The notes: generated by a model from the sequence alone, not told the origin. A stretch of 51,904 bases of DNA from Sphingomonas azotifigens NBRC 15497 (GCF_002091475.1 NZ_BCTR01000055.1:1-51904), one strand, 5' to 3'. Shown: positions 36,380 to 45,684, counted from the first letter of the stretch. A program made the numbers and translations.

Positions 36380-38983
36380 ATGAAGCGACTGGGGACCACC
36401 CTGGCAGGACTGTTGGCCGGCGTGTCGCCGCTGGTCGCGCACGCGCAGAGCACGTCGCCGGCATCGACGCCGCGGCAATCGAGCGGCCGCCCCCAGACTC
36501 CCCCCGCGGCGGCGCCGGACGATCCCTATGCCGACGAGATCGTCGTCACCTCAAGCCAGCAGCGCGGTGCGGTGAAGGGGGACATTCCCCCCGAGATCCA
36601 GCTCAACCAGGCCGATATCCGCGCCTATGCGGTGTCCTCGGTCGCCGATCTGCTCAACGAACTCGCGCCGCAGACCGGCAGCGGGCGCGGCAGCGGCCGG
36701 CCGGTGGTGCTGCTCAACGGCCGCCGCATCTCGAGCTTCGCCGAGATTCGCGACCTGCCGACCGAGGCGATCGAGCGCGTCGACATCCTGCCCGAGGAAG
36801 TCGCCCTCAAGTTCGGCTATGCGGCCGACCAGCGCGTGGTCAATTTCGTGCTGCGCGAGCGCTTCCGCGCGCTCACCACCGATCTCGAAGGCGGCGTGCC
36901 CACCGAGGGCGGCAACAGCACCCAGCAGGTGCAGGCGGACATCCTCAAGATCAACCGCGACCGCCGGATCAATCTCGACGTCAAGTACCAGGGCACGACC
37001 GGGCTCCTCGAAAGCGAGCGCAACGTGCTGCCGACGGTCAGCGACGGCAGCGGCGTCAACCAGGCGCCGTATCGCACGCTGGTCGCCCCCAGCCAGGACC
37101 TGAACATCAACGGCAGCTACGCCCGCAACCTCAGCGAGAAGGTCGGCGCGACGATCAACGGCACGCTGGAGGTGCAGCAGAGCGAGGCGCTGCGCGGCCT
37201 GGCGCTCTCGCAGGTCGCCGCCCCGGTGGCGCTCTCCGCCGATCCCAGCCCGCTCACCGCGAGCAGCCGCACGATCACCGCGCATCTCGGTACGACGCTC
37301 AACGGGGACGCGCTGCCGTGGAGCAGCGCGTGGAGCTGGTCGCTTACCGGCAACTATGATCGGGTCGAGAGCAAGTCGATCACCGATCGCGGCTTCGATC
37401 CGCGCGGCGCCGCGCGCCCGGCCGATCGCGGCAACTCGACCTCGAACGTCGGCACCGTCGACGCGCTGCTGCGCGGGCCGCTGTTCAAGCTGCCGGCGGG
37501 CGAGGTCTCGACCTCGCTGCGAATCGGCGGCAGCCTCAGCGACTTCAACGGCACCTCGGTGCGCGGCGGCATCGCGCAGCAGCCGACCGCGCTCACCCGC
37601 AACATCGCCAGCACCCAGCTCAACATCGACGTGCCGATCGCCAGCCGGCGCCAAGACGTGCTCCAGCCGCTGGGCGACCTGACGATCAACGGCAATGTCG
37701 CCGTCCAGCATCTGTCGGACTTCGGCACGCTGACCACCACCGGCTACGGCGTGAACTGGTCGCCGTTCAAGCCGGTGCGACTGCTCGCCTCCTGGACCGA
37801 TGCCGAGGATGCGCCGACCACCTCCCAGCTCGGCGGTCCGCTGATCACCAGCCCCAACACCCGCGTATTCGACTATCGCACCGGCCAGACGGTGACGATC
37901 ACGACGATCAGCGGCGGCAACCCGGCGCTGCAGGCCGAAAAGCGCCACGTGATGAAGCTCGGCCTCGAGCTGCGGCCGTCGGAAAAGACCGATTTCTCGA
38001 TCCGCGCCGATTATGTGACCAGCCGCATCCGCAACGACATCGCCTCGTTCCCGGCCGCGACCACCGCGATCGAGGATGCGTTCCAGAGTCGCTTCGTCCG
38101 CGATGCCGACGGCGACCTGATCAGCATCGACAATCGCGCGGTGAACTTCGCCGAGAACAACACCAGGCAGCTGCGCTGGGGCTTCAACCTTTCGGTGCCG
38201 ATCAAGTCGTCGCTCGAGAAGAAGATCGCGGCGCTGCGTGCCCAGCGCGAAAAGGCCCGTGCCGACGCCATCGCCGCCGGCAAGCCGTTGCCGCCGGAGG
38301 GCCAGGCACGGCTGTTCGGCCAGCAGCAGGGCCAGAACGGCCGGCGCTCGCCGTTCGGCGGCAGCCTGTTCGGCCCACCGCCGGCACCGCCTGCCGGTGC
38401 TGCCCCGGGCGGCGGTGCTGCGCCGGGCGGCGGCGGCCGTCCGGGCGGCGGGTTTGGCGGCGGGCGGGGCGGCTTTGGCGGCGCCAATGGCGCGCTGGCC
38501 GGCCGGATGCAGTTCAGCCTCTACCACACCTGGTATTTCAAGGATCAGATCAAGATCCGCGACGGCGTGCCGATCCTCGACCTGCTGCACGGCGACGCCG
38601 CCGGCAATGCGGGCGGCCAGCCGGCGCACCAGATCGACGCGCAGGCGGGCTTCACCAAGGACGGTGTCGGCGTGCGGCTCGGCTTCAAATGGCAGAGCAG
38701 CACCACCGTCTATACCGGGCTGAACAACACCAACCAGCTCAATTTCGGCGATCTCGGCACCTTCAACCTGCGCGTGTTCGCGGACCTGGGCCGCCAGTTC
38801 AAGCTGGTGCGCGAACACCATTGGCTGCGCGGCATGCGCGTGAGCCTGGGCGTGAGCAACCTCCTCAACACCCGCCAGCGGGTGACCGACCAGACCGGCG
38901 CGGTGCCGCTCAACTACCAGCCGGACCTGCTCGATCCTACCGGTCGCGCAGTGACGCTGAGCATCCGCAAGCTGTTCTTCTGA
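36380..38983 (+). CDS. TonB-dependent receptor-like outer membrane protein with Gly/Pro-rich insert
   Basis: An 867-residue protein. The signal peptide ends AHAQS near residue 22. A plug domain (about 50-165) follows, with DEIVVTSSQQRGAV, VADLLNELAPQTGSGRGSGRPVVLLNGRRIS and IERVDILPEEVALKFG, and then a barrel ending in the terminal aromatic KLFF. Near residues 655-705 there is a long Gly/Pro-rich insert of Phe-Gly-Gly-Gly and Pro-Gly-Gly-Gly type, where barrels normally have a short loop. A conserved two-gene neighbour is an M28 peptidase. Ligand unknown. It is a plug variant without a clear TonB box. Confidence 0.85.
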   Translation: MKRLGTTLAGLLAGVSPLVAHAQSTSPASTPRQSSGRPQTPPAAAPDDPYADEIVVTSSQQRGAVKGDIPPEIQLNQADIRAYAVSSVADLLNELAPQTGSGRGSGRPVVLLNGRRISSFAEIRDLPTEAIERVDILPEEVALKFGYAADQRVVNFVLRERFRALTTDLEGGVPTEGGNSTQQVQADILKINRDRRINLDVKYQGTTGLLESERNVLPTVSDGSGVNQAPYRTLVAPSQDLNINGSYARNLSEKVGATINGTLEVQQSEALRGLALSQVAAPVALSADPSPLTASSRTITAHLGTTLNGDALPWSSAWSWSLTGNYDRVESKSITDRGFDPRGAARPADRGNSTSNVGTVDALLRGPLFKLPAGEVSTSLRIGGSLSDFNGTSVRGGIAQQPTALTRNIASTQLNIDVPIASRRQDVLQPLGDLTINGNVAVQHLSDFGTLTTTGYGVNWSPFKPVRLLASWTDAEDAPTTSQLGGPLITSPNTRVFDYRTGQTVTITTISGGNPALQAEKRHVMKLGLELRPSEKTDFSIRADYVTSRIRNDIASFPAATTAIEDAFQSRFVRDADGDLISIDNRAVNFAENNTRQLRWGFNLSVPIKSSLEKKIAALRAQREKARADAIAAGKPLPPEGQARLFGQQQGQNGRRSPFGGSLFGPPPAPPAGAAPGGGAAPGGGGRPGGGFGGGRGGFGGANGALAGRMQFSLYHTWYFKDQIKIRDGVPILDLLHGDAAGNAGGQPAHQIDAQAGFTKDGVGVRLGFKWQSSTTVYTGLNNTNQLNFGDLGTFNLRVFADLGRQFKLVREHHWLRGMRVSLGVSNLLNTRQRVTDQTGAVPLNYQPDLLDPTGRAVTLSIRKLFF

Positions 38984-38989
38984 TGCCCG

Positions 38990-39022
38990 GCGGGCACGGC
39001 ACCGGTTGCGTGCCGCGCCCGC
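38990..39022 (+). terminator. Hairpin after the TonB receptor-like gene
   Basis: GCGGGCACGGCAC and GTGCCGCGCCCGC form a 13-bp stem with one mismatch and a 7-base loop, just after the stop. Only TT follows, so termination may be partial and allow reading into the peptidase gene. Confidence 0.4.
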
Positions 39023-39065
39023 TTGGCCCATCACCCCGTCCTGACCGAACGGGGGAAGGCGACAA

Positions 39066-40403
39066 ATGAAGCGTGGATTGCTGCTGGCGGCCTGGGCTGC
39101 CGCGAGCGTGCTGGCGGTGCCCGCACAGGCGCAGGTCAGCGCCGACTGGGTGCGCGCGCACGAGACCTTCCTGGCCGGCGACGAGCTGCGCGGCCGCGGC
39201 AGCGCGACCCCCGACGAGGCGATCGCCGCCGCCTATGTTGCTGCGCAGTTCCGCGGCTTCGGCCTGCAGCCGGCGCCGGGCATGGACGGCTATCTCCAGA
39301 AGGCCAAGATCGTCCGGCTGCAGCTCAAGGCGCCGATCACGCTCACCGCCAATGGCGTGGCCGTGCCCGGCGCGGTGCTGCTCGTCGGCGACGGTACCGG
39401 CAGCGAGGGCATCGCCCGCCTCACCCCCGCCAAGGCGCTGTCGCGCATGGCGCCCGCCGCGGTGATGCTGATCACCGGCGAGATGCCCGTCATGCAGCTC
39501 TACCGGCTGGCACGGTCGTTCAAGACGCCGCGTCTGCTGCTGGTCCGCGAGAGTGCCGAGACGCAGGCGATGCTCAAGGGCCTGCACGGCGAACCGCGCC
39601 TCCCCGGTGGCCTGTACGGCGATTCGCGCGAGCCCAGCCCCTCGATCGTGGTGCTGCCGGCGGCCGCCTTCGACGCCCTCGCGACGGAGAAGGAGCCCAA
39701 GGTCGCGCTCACCGTGCCGGTGGAAGAGAAGATCATCACCACCACCAACGCGATCGGCTGGCTGCCGGGGAGCGATCCCAAGGCGGGCGTGCTGCTGCTG
39801 AGCGCCCATCTCGATCACCTCGGCGTCCAGGCCGACGGCACGATCCTGCACGGCGCCAATGACGACGCCTCGGGCACCACGGCGGTGCTCGAACTCGCCC
39901 GCACGCTCGCCGCCAAGGGCAAGAACAAGCGTGGCATCCTGTTCGTCGCCTATGGATCGGAAGAGATCGGCGGTTATGGCTCGACCTATTTCGGCGCGCA
40001 TCCGCCCGTGCCGCTCGACCAGATCGTCGCCAATGTCGAGGTCGAGATGATCGGCGCGCAGGATCCCAAACTGCCTGCCGGCACGATGATGATGACCGGA
40101 TTCGAGCGCTCGACGCTGGGCGAGACGCTCAAGCGCCACGGTGCGCTGGTCACCGCCGATCCCTATCCGGAGCAGAACTTCTTCCAGCGTTCGGACAATT
40201 ATTCGCTCGCGAAGAAGGGCGTCGTCGCCCACACCATCTCGGGCTGGGCAGTGGTGCCGACCTATCACAGCAAGGACGATACGGTGGCGAACATCGACAT
40301 CGCCTTCATGACCCGCGCGATCCAGTCGCTGGTCGAGCCGCTCCACGCGCTGGCCAACAGCGACGCCAAGCCGGAATGGAAGCCCGGCGGCAAACCCGAA
40401 TGA
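39066..40403 (+). CDS. M28 family zinc aminopeptidase, exported
   Basis: A 445-residue exported metallopeptidase. The signal peptide ends PAQAQ near residue 23. The di-zinc ligands appear in order: AHLDHLG (His about 248), NDDASG (bridging Asp about 265), YGSEEIGG (catalytic Glu and ligand Glu about 300), VEVEMIG (usually NxDMIG, here Glu at the ligand place, about 326), and YHSKDD (final His about 400). An insertion of about 100 residues before the catalytic part resembles a PA-like domain. It would cut N-terminal residues from peptides in the periplasm. It follows the TonB receptor by 82 bases. Confidence 0.87.
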   Translation: MKRGLLLAAWAAASVLAVPAQAQVSADWVRAHETFLAGDELRGRGSATPDEAIAAAYVAAQFRGFGLQPAPGMDGYLQKAKIVRLQLKAPITLTANGVAVPGAVLLVGDGTGSEGIARLTPAKALSRMAPAAVMLITGEMPVMQLYRLARSFKTPRLLLVRESAETQAMLKGLHGEPRLPGGLYGDSREPSPSIVVLPAAAFDALATEKEPKVALTVPVEEKIITTTNAIGWLPGSDPKAGVLLLSAHLDHLGVQADGTILHGANDDASGTTAVLELARTLAAKGKNKRGILFVAYGSEEIGGYGSTYFGAHPPVPLDQIVANVEVEMIGAQDPKLPAGTMMMTGFERSTLGETLKRHGALVTADPYPEQNFFQRSDNYSLAKKGVVAHTISGWAVVPTYHSKDDTVANIDIAFMTRAIQSLVEPLHALANSDAKPEWKPGGKPE

Positions 40404-40416
40404 TCCACGAGGTAGC

Positions 40417-40953
40417 ATGACCACCCCCCATATCGTCGCGCTCGGCGGCACGCTTCGCCCGCAGTCCAGCACGGCCCGATTGCTGACCGCCGCGCTTGCC
40501 CGCGCCGAGGCCCGGGGCGCGCGCACCACACTGCTCACCGGCCCGGACATCGTCTTCCCGCATTTCGAGCCCGAGCATGGCGAGACCGACGCCAAGGTGA
40601 TCCGCTTCGTCGAGGCGCTGCGCACCGCCGATGCAGTGATCATCGGCTCGCCGGGCTATCACGGCACGCTCTCCGGGCTGGTGAAGACGGCACTGGACTA
40701 TGTCGAGCTGCTCAGCCGCGACGATCGGGTCTATTTCGACGGCATGCCGGTCGGCCTGATCGCCACCGCCGCGGGGTGGCAGGCCTCGGTAGCGACGCTG
40801 CAGGCGCTGCGCACCATCACCCACGCGCTGCGCGGCTGGCCGACGCCGATGGGGATTGCGGTGAATACGGTGGAGACGCCCGACGTGGAGACGCATTGCC
40901 AGGGTTCGCTCGACGTGATGGTCGGGCAGATCTTCGATTTTCTGAAGCGGTAA
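40417..40953 (+). CDS. NADPH-dependent FMN reductase
   Basis: A 178-residue flavodoxin-fold protein with GGTLRPQSSTARLL at the FMN-phosphate loop (about 10-23), FPHFEPEHGETDAKVIRFVEAL and GSPGYHGTLSGLVKTALDYVE (about 79-99), the canonical SsuE/azoreductase-like core. It would supply reduced FMN to an oxygenase or reduce quinones; the partner is not in view. GAGG precedes the ATG. It follows the peptidase by 13 bases and is probably cotranscribed. Confidence 0.9.
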   Translation: MTTPHIVALGGTLRPQSSTARLLTAALARAEARGARTTLLTGPDIVFPHFEPEHGETDAKVIRFVEALRTADAVIIGSPGYHGTLSGLVKTALDYVELLSRDDRVYFDGMPVGLIATAAGWQASVATLQALRTITHALRGWPTPMGIAVNTVETPDVETHCQGSLDVMVGQIFDFLKR

Positions 40954-40964
40954 CCCCAAGCGCA

Positions 40965-41058
40965 GTCATTCCGGCGAAAGCCGGAATCCATTGGGGTCAC
41001 CGATACGGCTCTTGCTGAATCGCAGTGGCGAATGGATCCCGGCTTCCGCCGGGATGAC
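40965..41058. repeat. Palindromic repeat, family D, copy 1
   Basis: Ends GTCATTCCGGCGAAAGCCGG and CCGGCTTCCGCCGGGATGAC are inverted. The interior has ATCCATTGGGGTC and CGGCTCTTGCT, shared with the copy at 49659-49755. It lies between the FMN reductase and the convergent zntB gene. Confidence 0.85.
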
Positions 41059-41072
41059 GGCTTTGGAGTACG

Positions 41073-42023
41073 CTACTCGAACCAGTGCCGGTGGACGAAA
41101 TACCCCGCGATCCCCACCGCCATCACCACGCACATCCCCACTACGCCCCAGAACGCCCAGGGTTCGTGCGCATAGGGGATGCCGTCGACGTTCATTCCCA
41201 GCAGGCCGGTGAGGAAGGTCAGCGGCAGGAACACCATCGCGACGATCGCGATCACCAGCGAGCGCTGGTCGAGCAACTCGCCGCGCAGGTCGGTGAGCGT
41301 TTCGTGGGTCAGCGCCGCACGCTCGCGAATGCTTTCCACCTCTTCAGCCATGCGCGCGGCACGATCGGCGGCGGCGGAGAGGTGGAGCCTGTCGTCCTCG
41401 CGGAGCCAGTCGCCCGGCAGACCCGCCAGCTTCTCGATCGCCGCGCGCTGGGGCGCCAGGAAGCGACGATAGCCGATCGCCTGCACGCGCACCTTGTTGA
41501 CCATCCGCCGCAGCTCGAAGGCGCGGTGGCCCGAAATCTGCTCCTCGCAATCGTCGAGCGAATCGCCGAGTTCGGCAACGACGGGATCGAGCTGCTCGGT
41601 GATCTCCTGCGCGATCGCCGCGATCAGGTCGCCCGGATCGAGAATCTTGCCGGCCTCGACCTCCTCGCGAACCGGCTGGAGCGCATTGAGCTGCTTGCGA
41701 GTCACCGAGAAGACGCAGCCGCCCATCGCATAGATGCGGATCGAGGCGAGTGGATCGGACGCGGTGGTGGCCTCGGATGAAAGCCCGCGCAGGTTGATCA
41801 CCGCGCCGTCGCCCACCGCGTCGCAGCGCGGGCGGGTCTCGGTCGCGGTCAGCGAATCGATGATATAGGGCGACAGCTTCGCCTCGCCGCCCAGCCAGAG
41901 CTGGGCCCGCTCGTCATTGGTGGTGAGGTGGATCCAGGTGAGGCCGCCACGCGCCTCGAGCGCCGCGCGCATCGTCGGCTGCTCGACCTTGCCGTCCTTC
42001 ACGACATAGGCGAAGCCGCTCAA
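41073..42023 (-). CDS. zntB: CorA-like divalent metal transporter, ZntB group
   Basis: A 316-residue CorA-superfamily transporter. A long soluble, helical cytoplasmic part (1-255) leads to two C-terminal membrane helices, the first ending in GLLGMNVDGIP, the GMN signature with the ZntB-like IP after it. ZntB members move zinc, usually by proton-coupled import. TTG start at 42023 inside a 4-base TTGA overlap with the cysG-like stop, so translation is coupled. Last gene of argH-lptM-lysA-cysG-zntB. The TTG is uncommon but no better start exists before residue 17. Confidence 0.85.
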   Translation of the reverse strand: MSGFAYVVKDGKVEQPTMRAALEARGGLTWIHLTTNDERAQLWLGGEAKLSPYIIDSLTATETRPRCDAVGDGAVINLRGLSSEATTASDPLASIRIYAMGGCVFSVTRKQLNALQPVREEVEAGKILDPGDLIAAIAQEITEQLDPVVAELGDSLDDCEEQISGHRAFELRRMVNKVRVQAIGYRRFLAPQRAAIEKLAGLPGDWLREDDRLHLSAAADRAARMAEEVESIRERAALTHETLTDLRGELLDQRSLVIAIVAMVFLPLTFLTGLLGMNVDGIPYAHEPWAFWGVVGMCVVMAVGIAGYFVHRHWFE

Positions 42024-42775
42024 CCCGCCATCTCCAGCCAGAGCGACAGGCCCTCGCCGGGATCGGCGGGCGGGCGGGCGAGGATGCGCGCGGCATCGGC
42101 ACGCGCGCGATTGAGGATGGCGTCGGGCACGTCGCCTAGATGGAAAAGCCGATCGGCCTGCGCAAGCAGCCGGGCGTGACGGAGGGTGAGGTCCTCGGGA
42201 TCAGGGGAGGTCAGGCGCAGCGAAACGAGCTGCGCCTCCGGCGCGGCGCCCTCTGCCAGCCAGCGATCGACATCGCCGTCGCCCGCCAGCAAGTCGAGCA
42301 TGCCCCCTTCGCCCAAGGCATCGGCCAGTGCGCGGCGCCGGGCACCGGCATCGGGCCAGCGTGCCTTCATCGCCGCGCGGCTGCGACCCAGCCCGGCGGC
42401 GAGCGCTCCGAGGCTTGTCGGCAACAACGCCTCCAGCCGCTGGCGCAGCGCCGCGGCAAACCCCGCCGAGACCCCGCCGGTGCCGATCGCGATCAGCACC
42501 GGATCACGGTCGACGATCGCCGGCAGGGTAAAGTCGCACAGCGCGGGCCGGTCGACGCAATTGACCAGCACGCCGCGCGCCTTGAGCCGGGCGACCACCT
42601 CTTCAGGTTCATCGAGCGCGACGATGGCGAGCGCGGCGGCATCGCCCTCGCCCACCACCAGCGCCCCGGCACGATCGAGCAGGCGGCGCTTGGCGTCCGC
42701 CGGCTCGCCTTCGCCGACCAGAATCACCGGCCGCCCCTGGAGCTTTACGAACAGGGGCAGCGCGGCGAGCGTCAC
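42020..42775 (-). CDS. Siroheme synthase N-terminal half (precorrin-2 dehydrogenase / ferrochelatase)
   Basis: A 251-residue protein corresponding to the N-terminal CysG/Met8p unit, which oxidises precorrin-2 with NAD and inserts iron to make siroheme. The Rossmann motif is GEGEPA (GxGxxA kept, though most have GGG). NCVDRPALCDFTLPAIVDRDP matches the Asp-containing catalytic loop, followed by AIGTGGVSAGFAAALRQRLEALLP, where the usual TGG-x-SP has lost its Pro. No uroporphyrinogen methyltransferase domain. GTG start at 42775 overlaps the lysA stop by 4 bases. The family is usually beside sulfite reductase; lysA is an unusual neighbour. Confidence 0.85.
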   Translation of the reverse strand: MTLAALPLFVKLQGRPVILVGEGEPADAKRRLLDRAGALVVGEGDAAALAIVALDEPEEVVARLKARGVLVNCVDRPALCDFTLPAIVDRDPVLIAIGTGGVSAGFAAALRQRLEALLPTSLGALAAGLGRSRAAMKARWPDAGARRRALADALGEGGMLDLLAGDGDVDRWLAEGAAPEAQLVSLRLTSPDPEDLTLRHARLLAQADRLFHLGDVPDAILNRARADAARILARPPADPGEGLSLWLEMAG

Positions 42776-44031
42776 TTCAGCCAGTCCGGCACCTGCTCGG
42801 CGGCCATGATCTCCTCGGCGGAGATGCGGCCGGCGACGATGGCGTAGCGGTCGCCCGAGACCAGCACCTCGGGCACCAGCGGGCGGCTGTTGTACGTGCT
42901 GGCCATGGTCGCGCCGTACGCACCCGCCGTCTCCAGCACGGCGAGATCGCCAGCCTTGACCGCGTCGATCTCGCGCGCCTTCACGAACACGTCGGTGCTT
43001 TCGCACACTGGCCCGGCGACGTTGGCGACGAAGCGCTCGCCGGTCGGCTTCACCGCGGCGAAGCCGTGATAGGCGTCGTACAGCGCCACGCGCGCGAGGT
43101 CGTTCATCGCCGCGTCGACCACCACCCAGGGATGGACCTGCCCCGGCTTCACCCACAGCACTTCGGTGACGAGCACGCCCGCGCTCCCGGCGATGGTGCG
43201 GCCGGGTTCGAACATCAGCTCGACATCCCAGTCCTTGGTCACCCGTGCGACCATCTCGGCATAGGCTTCCGGCGTCGGCGGCACCTCGCCCGGGCGATAG
43301 GCGACGCCCAGCCCGCCCCCGAGATCGACATGGGTAATCGTGTGGCCATTGGCGCGCAGCTCGGCGAGCAGCCGGCCGACGCGCTCGAACGCGGCTTCCA
43401 GCGGCGCGAGACCGAGCAGCTGGCTGCCGATATGGACCGCGATGCCGTGCAGATCGAGGCCGGGTAGCTTGCCGAGCCGATCGAAGATCTCCGGCGCCTC
43501 GCCGATCGGCAGACCGAACTTGTTTTCGGCCTTGCCGGTCGAGATCTTCTCGTGCGTGCCGGCATCGACGTCCGGGTTGACGCGCAGCGCCGCCCGCGCG
43601 GTGAGCCCGCGCTCGGCCGCCAGTGCCGCCAGCACTTCGCCTTCCTCGACCAGTTCGAGGTTGAACTGGCCGATCCCGGCCTCCAGCCCCTTCACCAGTT
43701 CGGCCCTCGTCTTGCCGACGCCCGAGAAGACGATGTCCTTGGGCGCGACGCCCGCGGCCAGCGCGCGCGCCATCTCGCCGCCCGAGACGACATCGGCGCC
43801 GAAGCCCTCGTTCGCCAGCAGCTTGAGCACCGCCAGGTTGGGATTGGCCTTGATCGCGAAGGCGAGGTGGATGCGCCCCAGCGGCTTCAGCGCGTCGCGA
43901 AAGGCGCGGGCATTGGCCTGGAAGCGTTCGGTGGAATAGACATAGACGGGCGTACCCACCTCGGCGGCGATGCGCGCGAGGGGCAGCGATTCGACGTGCA
44001 GCTCGCCGTCGATCATCGAGAAATCGGTCAT
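42772..44031 (-). CDS. lysA: Diaminopimelate decarboxylase LysA
   Basis: Removes CO2 from meso-diaminopimelate to give L-lysine, the last step of lysine synthesis. The 419 residues of this fold-III PLP enzyme show LAFAIKANPNL with the cofactor Lys 61, HIGSQ near 191-195, VDLGGGLGVAYRPGE (about 226-240), and the VSGDRYAIVAGR substrate region near the end. ATG at 44031. It follows the lptM-like gene by 34 bases and is coupled to the cysG-like gene by GTGA overlap. argH-lptM-lysA is a common proteobacterial order. Confidence 0.96.
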   Translation of the reverse strand: MTDFSMIDGELHVESLPLARIAAEVGTPVYVYSTERFQANARAFRDALKPLGRIHLAFAIKANPNLAVLKLLANEGFGADVVSGGEMARALAAGVAPKDIVFSGVGKTRAELVKGLEAGIGQFNLELVEEGEVLAALAAERGLTARAALRVNPDVDAGTHEKISTGKAENKFGLPIGEAPEIFDRLGKLPGLDLHGIAVHIGSQLLGLAPLEAAFERVGRLLAELRANGHTITHVDLGGGLGVAYRPGEVPPTPEAYAEMVARVTKDWDVELMFEPGRTIAGSAGVLVTEVLWVKPGQVHPWVVVDAAMNDLARVALYDAYHGFAAVKPTGERFVANVAGPVCESTDVFVKAREIDAVKAGDLAVLETAGAYGATMASTYNSRPLVPEVLVSGDRYAIVAGRISAEEIMAAEQVPDWLK

Positions 44032-44065
44032 GGGCCTCTGGGTGCGGCGCGAATGGCCGCCAAAA

Positions 44066-44311
44066 TCAGTTGGGGGGCAGGTCGAACTCGTCGCTCCGCC
44101 GCGCCTCGGACGCCTGGATCAGGTCGTCGCTGCGCGCGGGGCGAGTCTGGGCCGGCGCTTTGAGAAGGTCGGGAGGCGTGGGCGTCGCCGCGGCGCCGTA
44201 CGGCGCCACCGGCAGCGATGCCCCCGGCGGCGGGGCCAGGGCCTCGCGCACGCCGCAGCCGCTCAGTGCCAGGCCCAGGGCCGGTACGGTGAGCAGCAGT
44301 CGCTTCCTCAT
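44066..44311 (-). CDS. Small lipoprotein, LptM-like
   Basis: An 81-residue lipoprotein. RKRLLL, a hydrophobic core and the lipobox LSGC (Cys 19) give a type II signal; the mature part is Pro/Ala-rich, with no recognised fold. It lies between argH and lysA, the position of the LptM lipoprotein that helps assemble LptD; similarity beyond position and lipobox is not visible. The ATG overlaps the argH stop by 4 bases. Confidence 0.8.
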   Translation of the reverse strand: MRKRLLLTVPALGLALSGCGVREALAPPPGASLPVAPYGAAATPTPPDLLKAPAQTRPARSDDLIQASEARRSDEFDLPPN

Positions 44312-45684
44312 GCTTCCTCCTCACGGCCCTTGCGCGCCGCTGCTATCGCCGCGCGAACCCGCGACGGTGCCGTGCCGCCGAAGCTGGTCCGGCTGTTCAC
44401 CGATGCATCGACGCTGAGAACGCCGTACACACGTTCGTCGATCCGTGCATCGATTTCCTGGAGCGCTTCGATCGGCAGCTGGTCGAGCCGGATGCCCTCC
44501 GCCTCCGCCTTCGCCACGGCGCGGCCGGTGATGTGGTGCGCCTCGCGGAACGGGATGCCGCCTTCGCGCACCAGCCAGTCGGCCAGATCGGTCGCGGTCG
44601 AGAAGCCGGCCTCGGCCGCCGCGCGCATCCGCTCGAGCCGGAAGGTCGCGCTCTCCACCATGCCGGTCATCGCCGCGATGCTGAGGCCGAGCAGGTCGTG
44701 CGCCTCGAACACCGGCGGCTTGTCGTCCTGCATGTCCTTCGAATAGGCGAGCGGCAGCCCCTTCATCGTCATCATCAGGCTGAACAGCGCGCCGCTGATC
44801 CGGCCCGAATGCCCGCGGACCAGCTCGGCCGCATCGGGATTGCGCTTCTGCGGCATGATCGAGCTGCCGGTCGACCATTGGTCGGACAGCGCGACGAAGC
44901 CGAAGGGCTGGCTCGCCCAGATCACGAATTCCTCGGCCAGCCGGCTGAGGTGCAGGCTGCATTGCGATGCCGCGGTCAGGTAATCGAGCGCGAAGTCGCG
45001 GTCCGAGACCGAATCGAGCGAGTTGCGCGTCGGGCCATCGAAGCCCAGCGCCTTGGCCGTCGCCTCGCGATCGAGGTTGAAGCCGGTACCGGCCAGCGCC
45101 GCCGAACCCAGCGGGCATAGGTTCATGCGGGCGCGCGCATCCTTGAGCCGCGAGCGATCGCGCGCGAACATCTCGAAATAGGCCATCAGGTGATGGCCCA
45201 GCGTCACCGGCTGCGCGACCTGGAGATGGGTGAAGCCCGGCATCACGCTGTCGGCATGCTGCTCGGCGCGGGCCAGCAGCGCGTCCTGCAGCGCGCCGAG
45301 CGCCGCATCGGCCTGGTCGATCGCATCGCGCACCCAGAGGCGGAAGTCGGTCGCGACCTGGTCATTGCGCGAGCGCGCGGTGTGGAGGCGGCCCGCGACG
45401 GGACCGATCTTCTCGGCCAGCCGGCTTTCGGACAGCATGTGGATGTCTTCGAGCGCCAGATCCTCGGGCACGCCGTTGGCGGCGAAGTCCTCGGCGACCT
45501 GGTCGAGGCCCGCGCCGATCGTCGCGGCATCCTCAGCGCCCACGATCCCCTGCTGGCCCAGCATCGCGACATGCGCCTTGGAGCCGCGCAGATCCTGCTG
45601 CCACATCCGCTTGTCGAAGGGGATCGAGGCGTTTATCTCGCGCATCACCGCGGACGGGCCTTCGGCGAAGCGCCCTCCCCACAT
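44308..45684 (-). CDS. argH: Argininosuccinate lyase ArgH
   Basis: Splits argininosuccinate into arginine and fumarate. The 458 residues from MWGGRFAEGPS include the signature GSSIMPQKRNPD near 273-284 and TARSRNDQVATD near 100-111. ATG at 45684 is the first standard start, but its ribosome site is poor. Ten codons upstream AAGGAG stands 7 bases before an ATC that would begin ITERKDSSNSMWGGRF, the form of N-terminus usual for ArgH. The true start may be that ATC, or a mutated or misread ATG. The start codon overlaps that of the divergent TlpA-like gene. Confidence 0.94.
   Translation of the reverse strand: MWGGRFAEGPSAVMREINASIPFDKRMWQQDLRGSKAHVAMLGQQGIVGAEDAATIGAGLDQVAEDFAANGVPEDLALEDIHMLSESRLAEKIGPVAGRLHTARSRNDQVATDFRLWVRDAIDQADAALGALQDALLARAEQHADSVMPGFTHLQVAQPVTLGHHLMAYFEMFARDRSRLKDARARMNLCPLGSAALAGTGFNLDREATAKALGFDGPTRNSLDSVSDRDFALDYLTAASQCSLHLSRLAEEFVIWASQPFGFVALSDQWSTGSSIMPQKRNPDAAELVRGHSGRISGALFSLMMTMKGLPLAYSKDMQDDKPPVFEAHDLLGLSIAAMTGMVESATFRLERMRAAAEAGFSTATDLADWLVREGGIPFREAHHITGRAVAKAEAEGIRLDQLPIEALQEIDARIDERVYGVLSVDASVNSRTSFGGTAPSRVRAAIAAARKGREEEA

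Noticed and set aside
38400..38510. Gly/Pro-rich stretch in the TonB receptor-like gene as a repeat expansion or frameshift
   Set aside because: The frame is open on both sides and the barrel resumes afterwards, so it is kept as a real insert within the protein.
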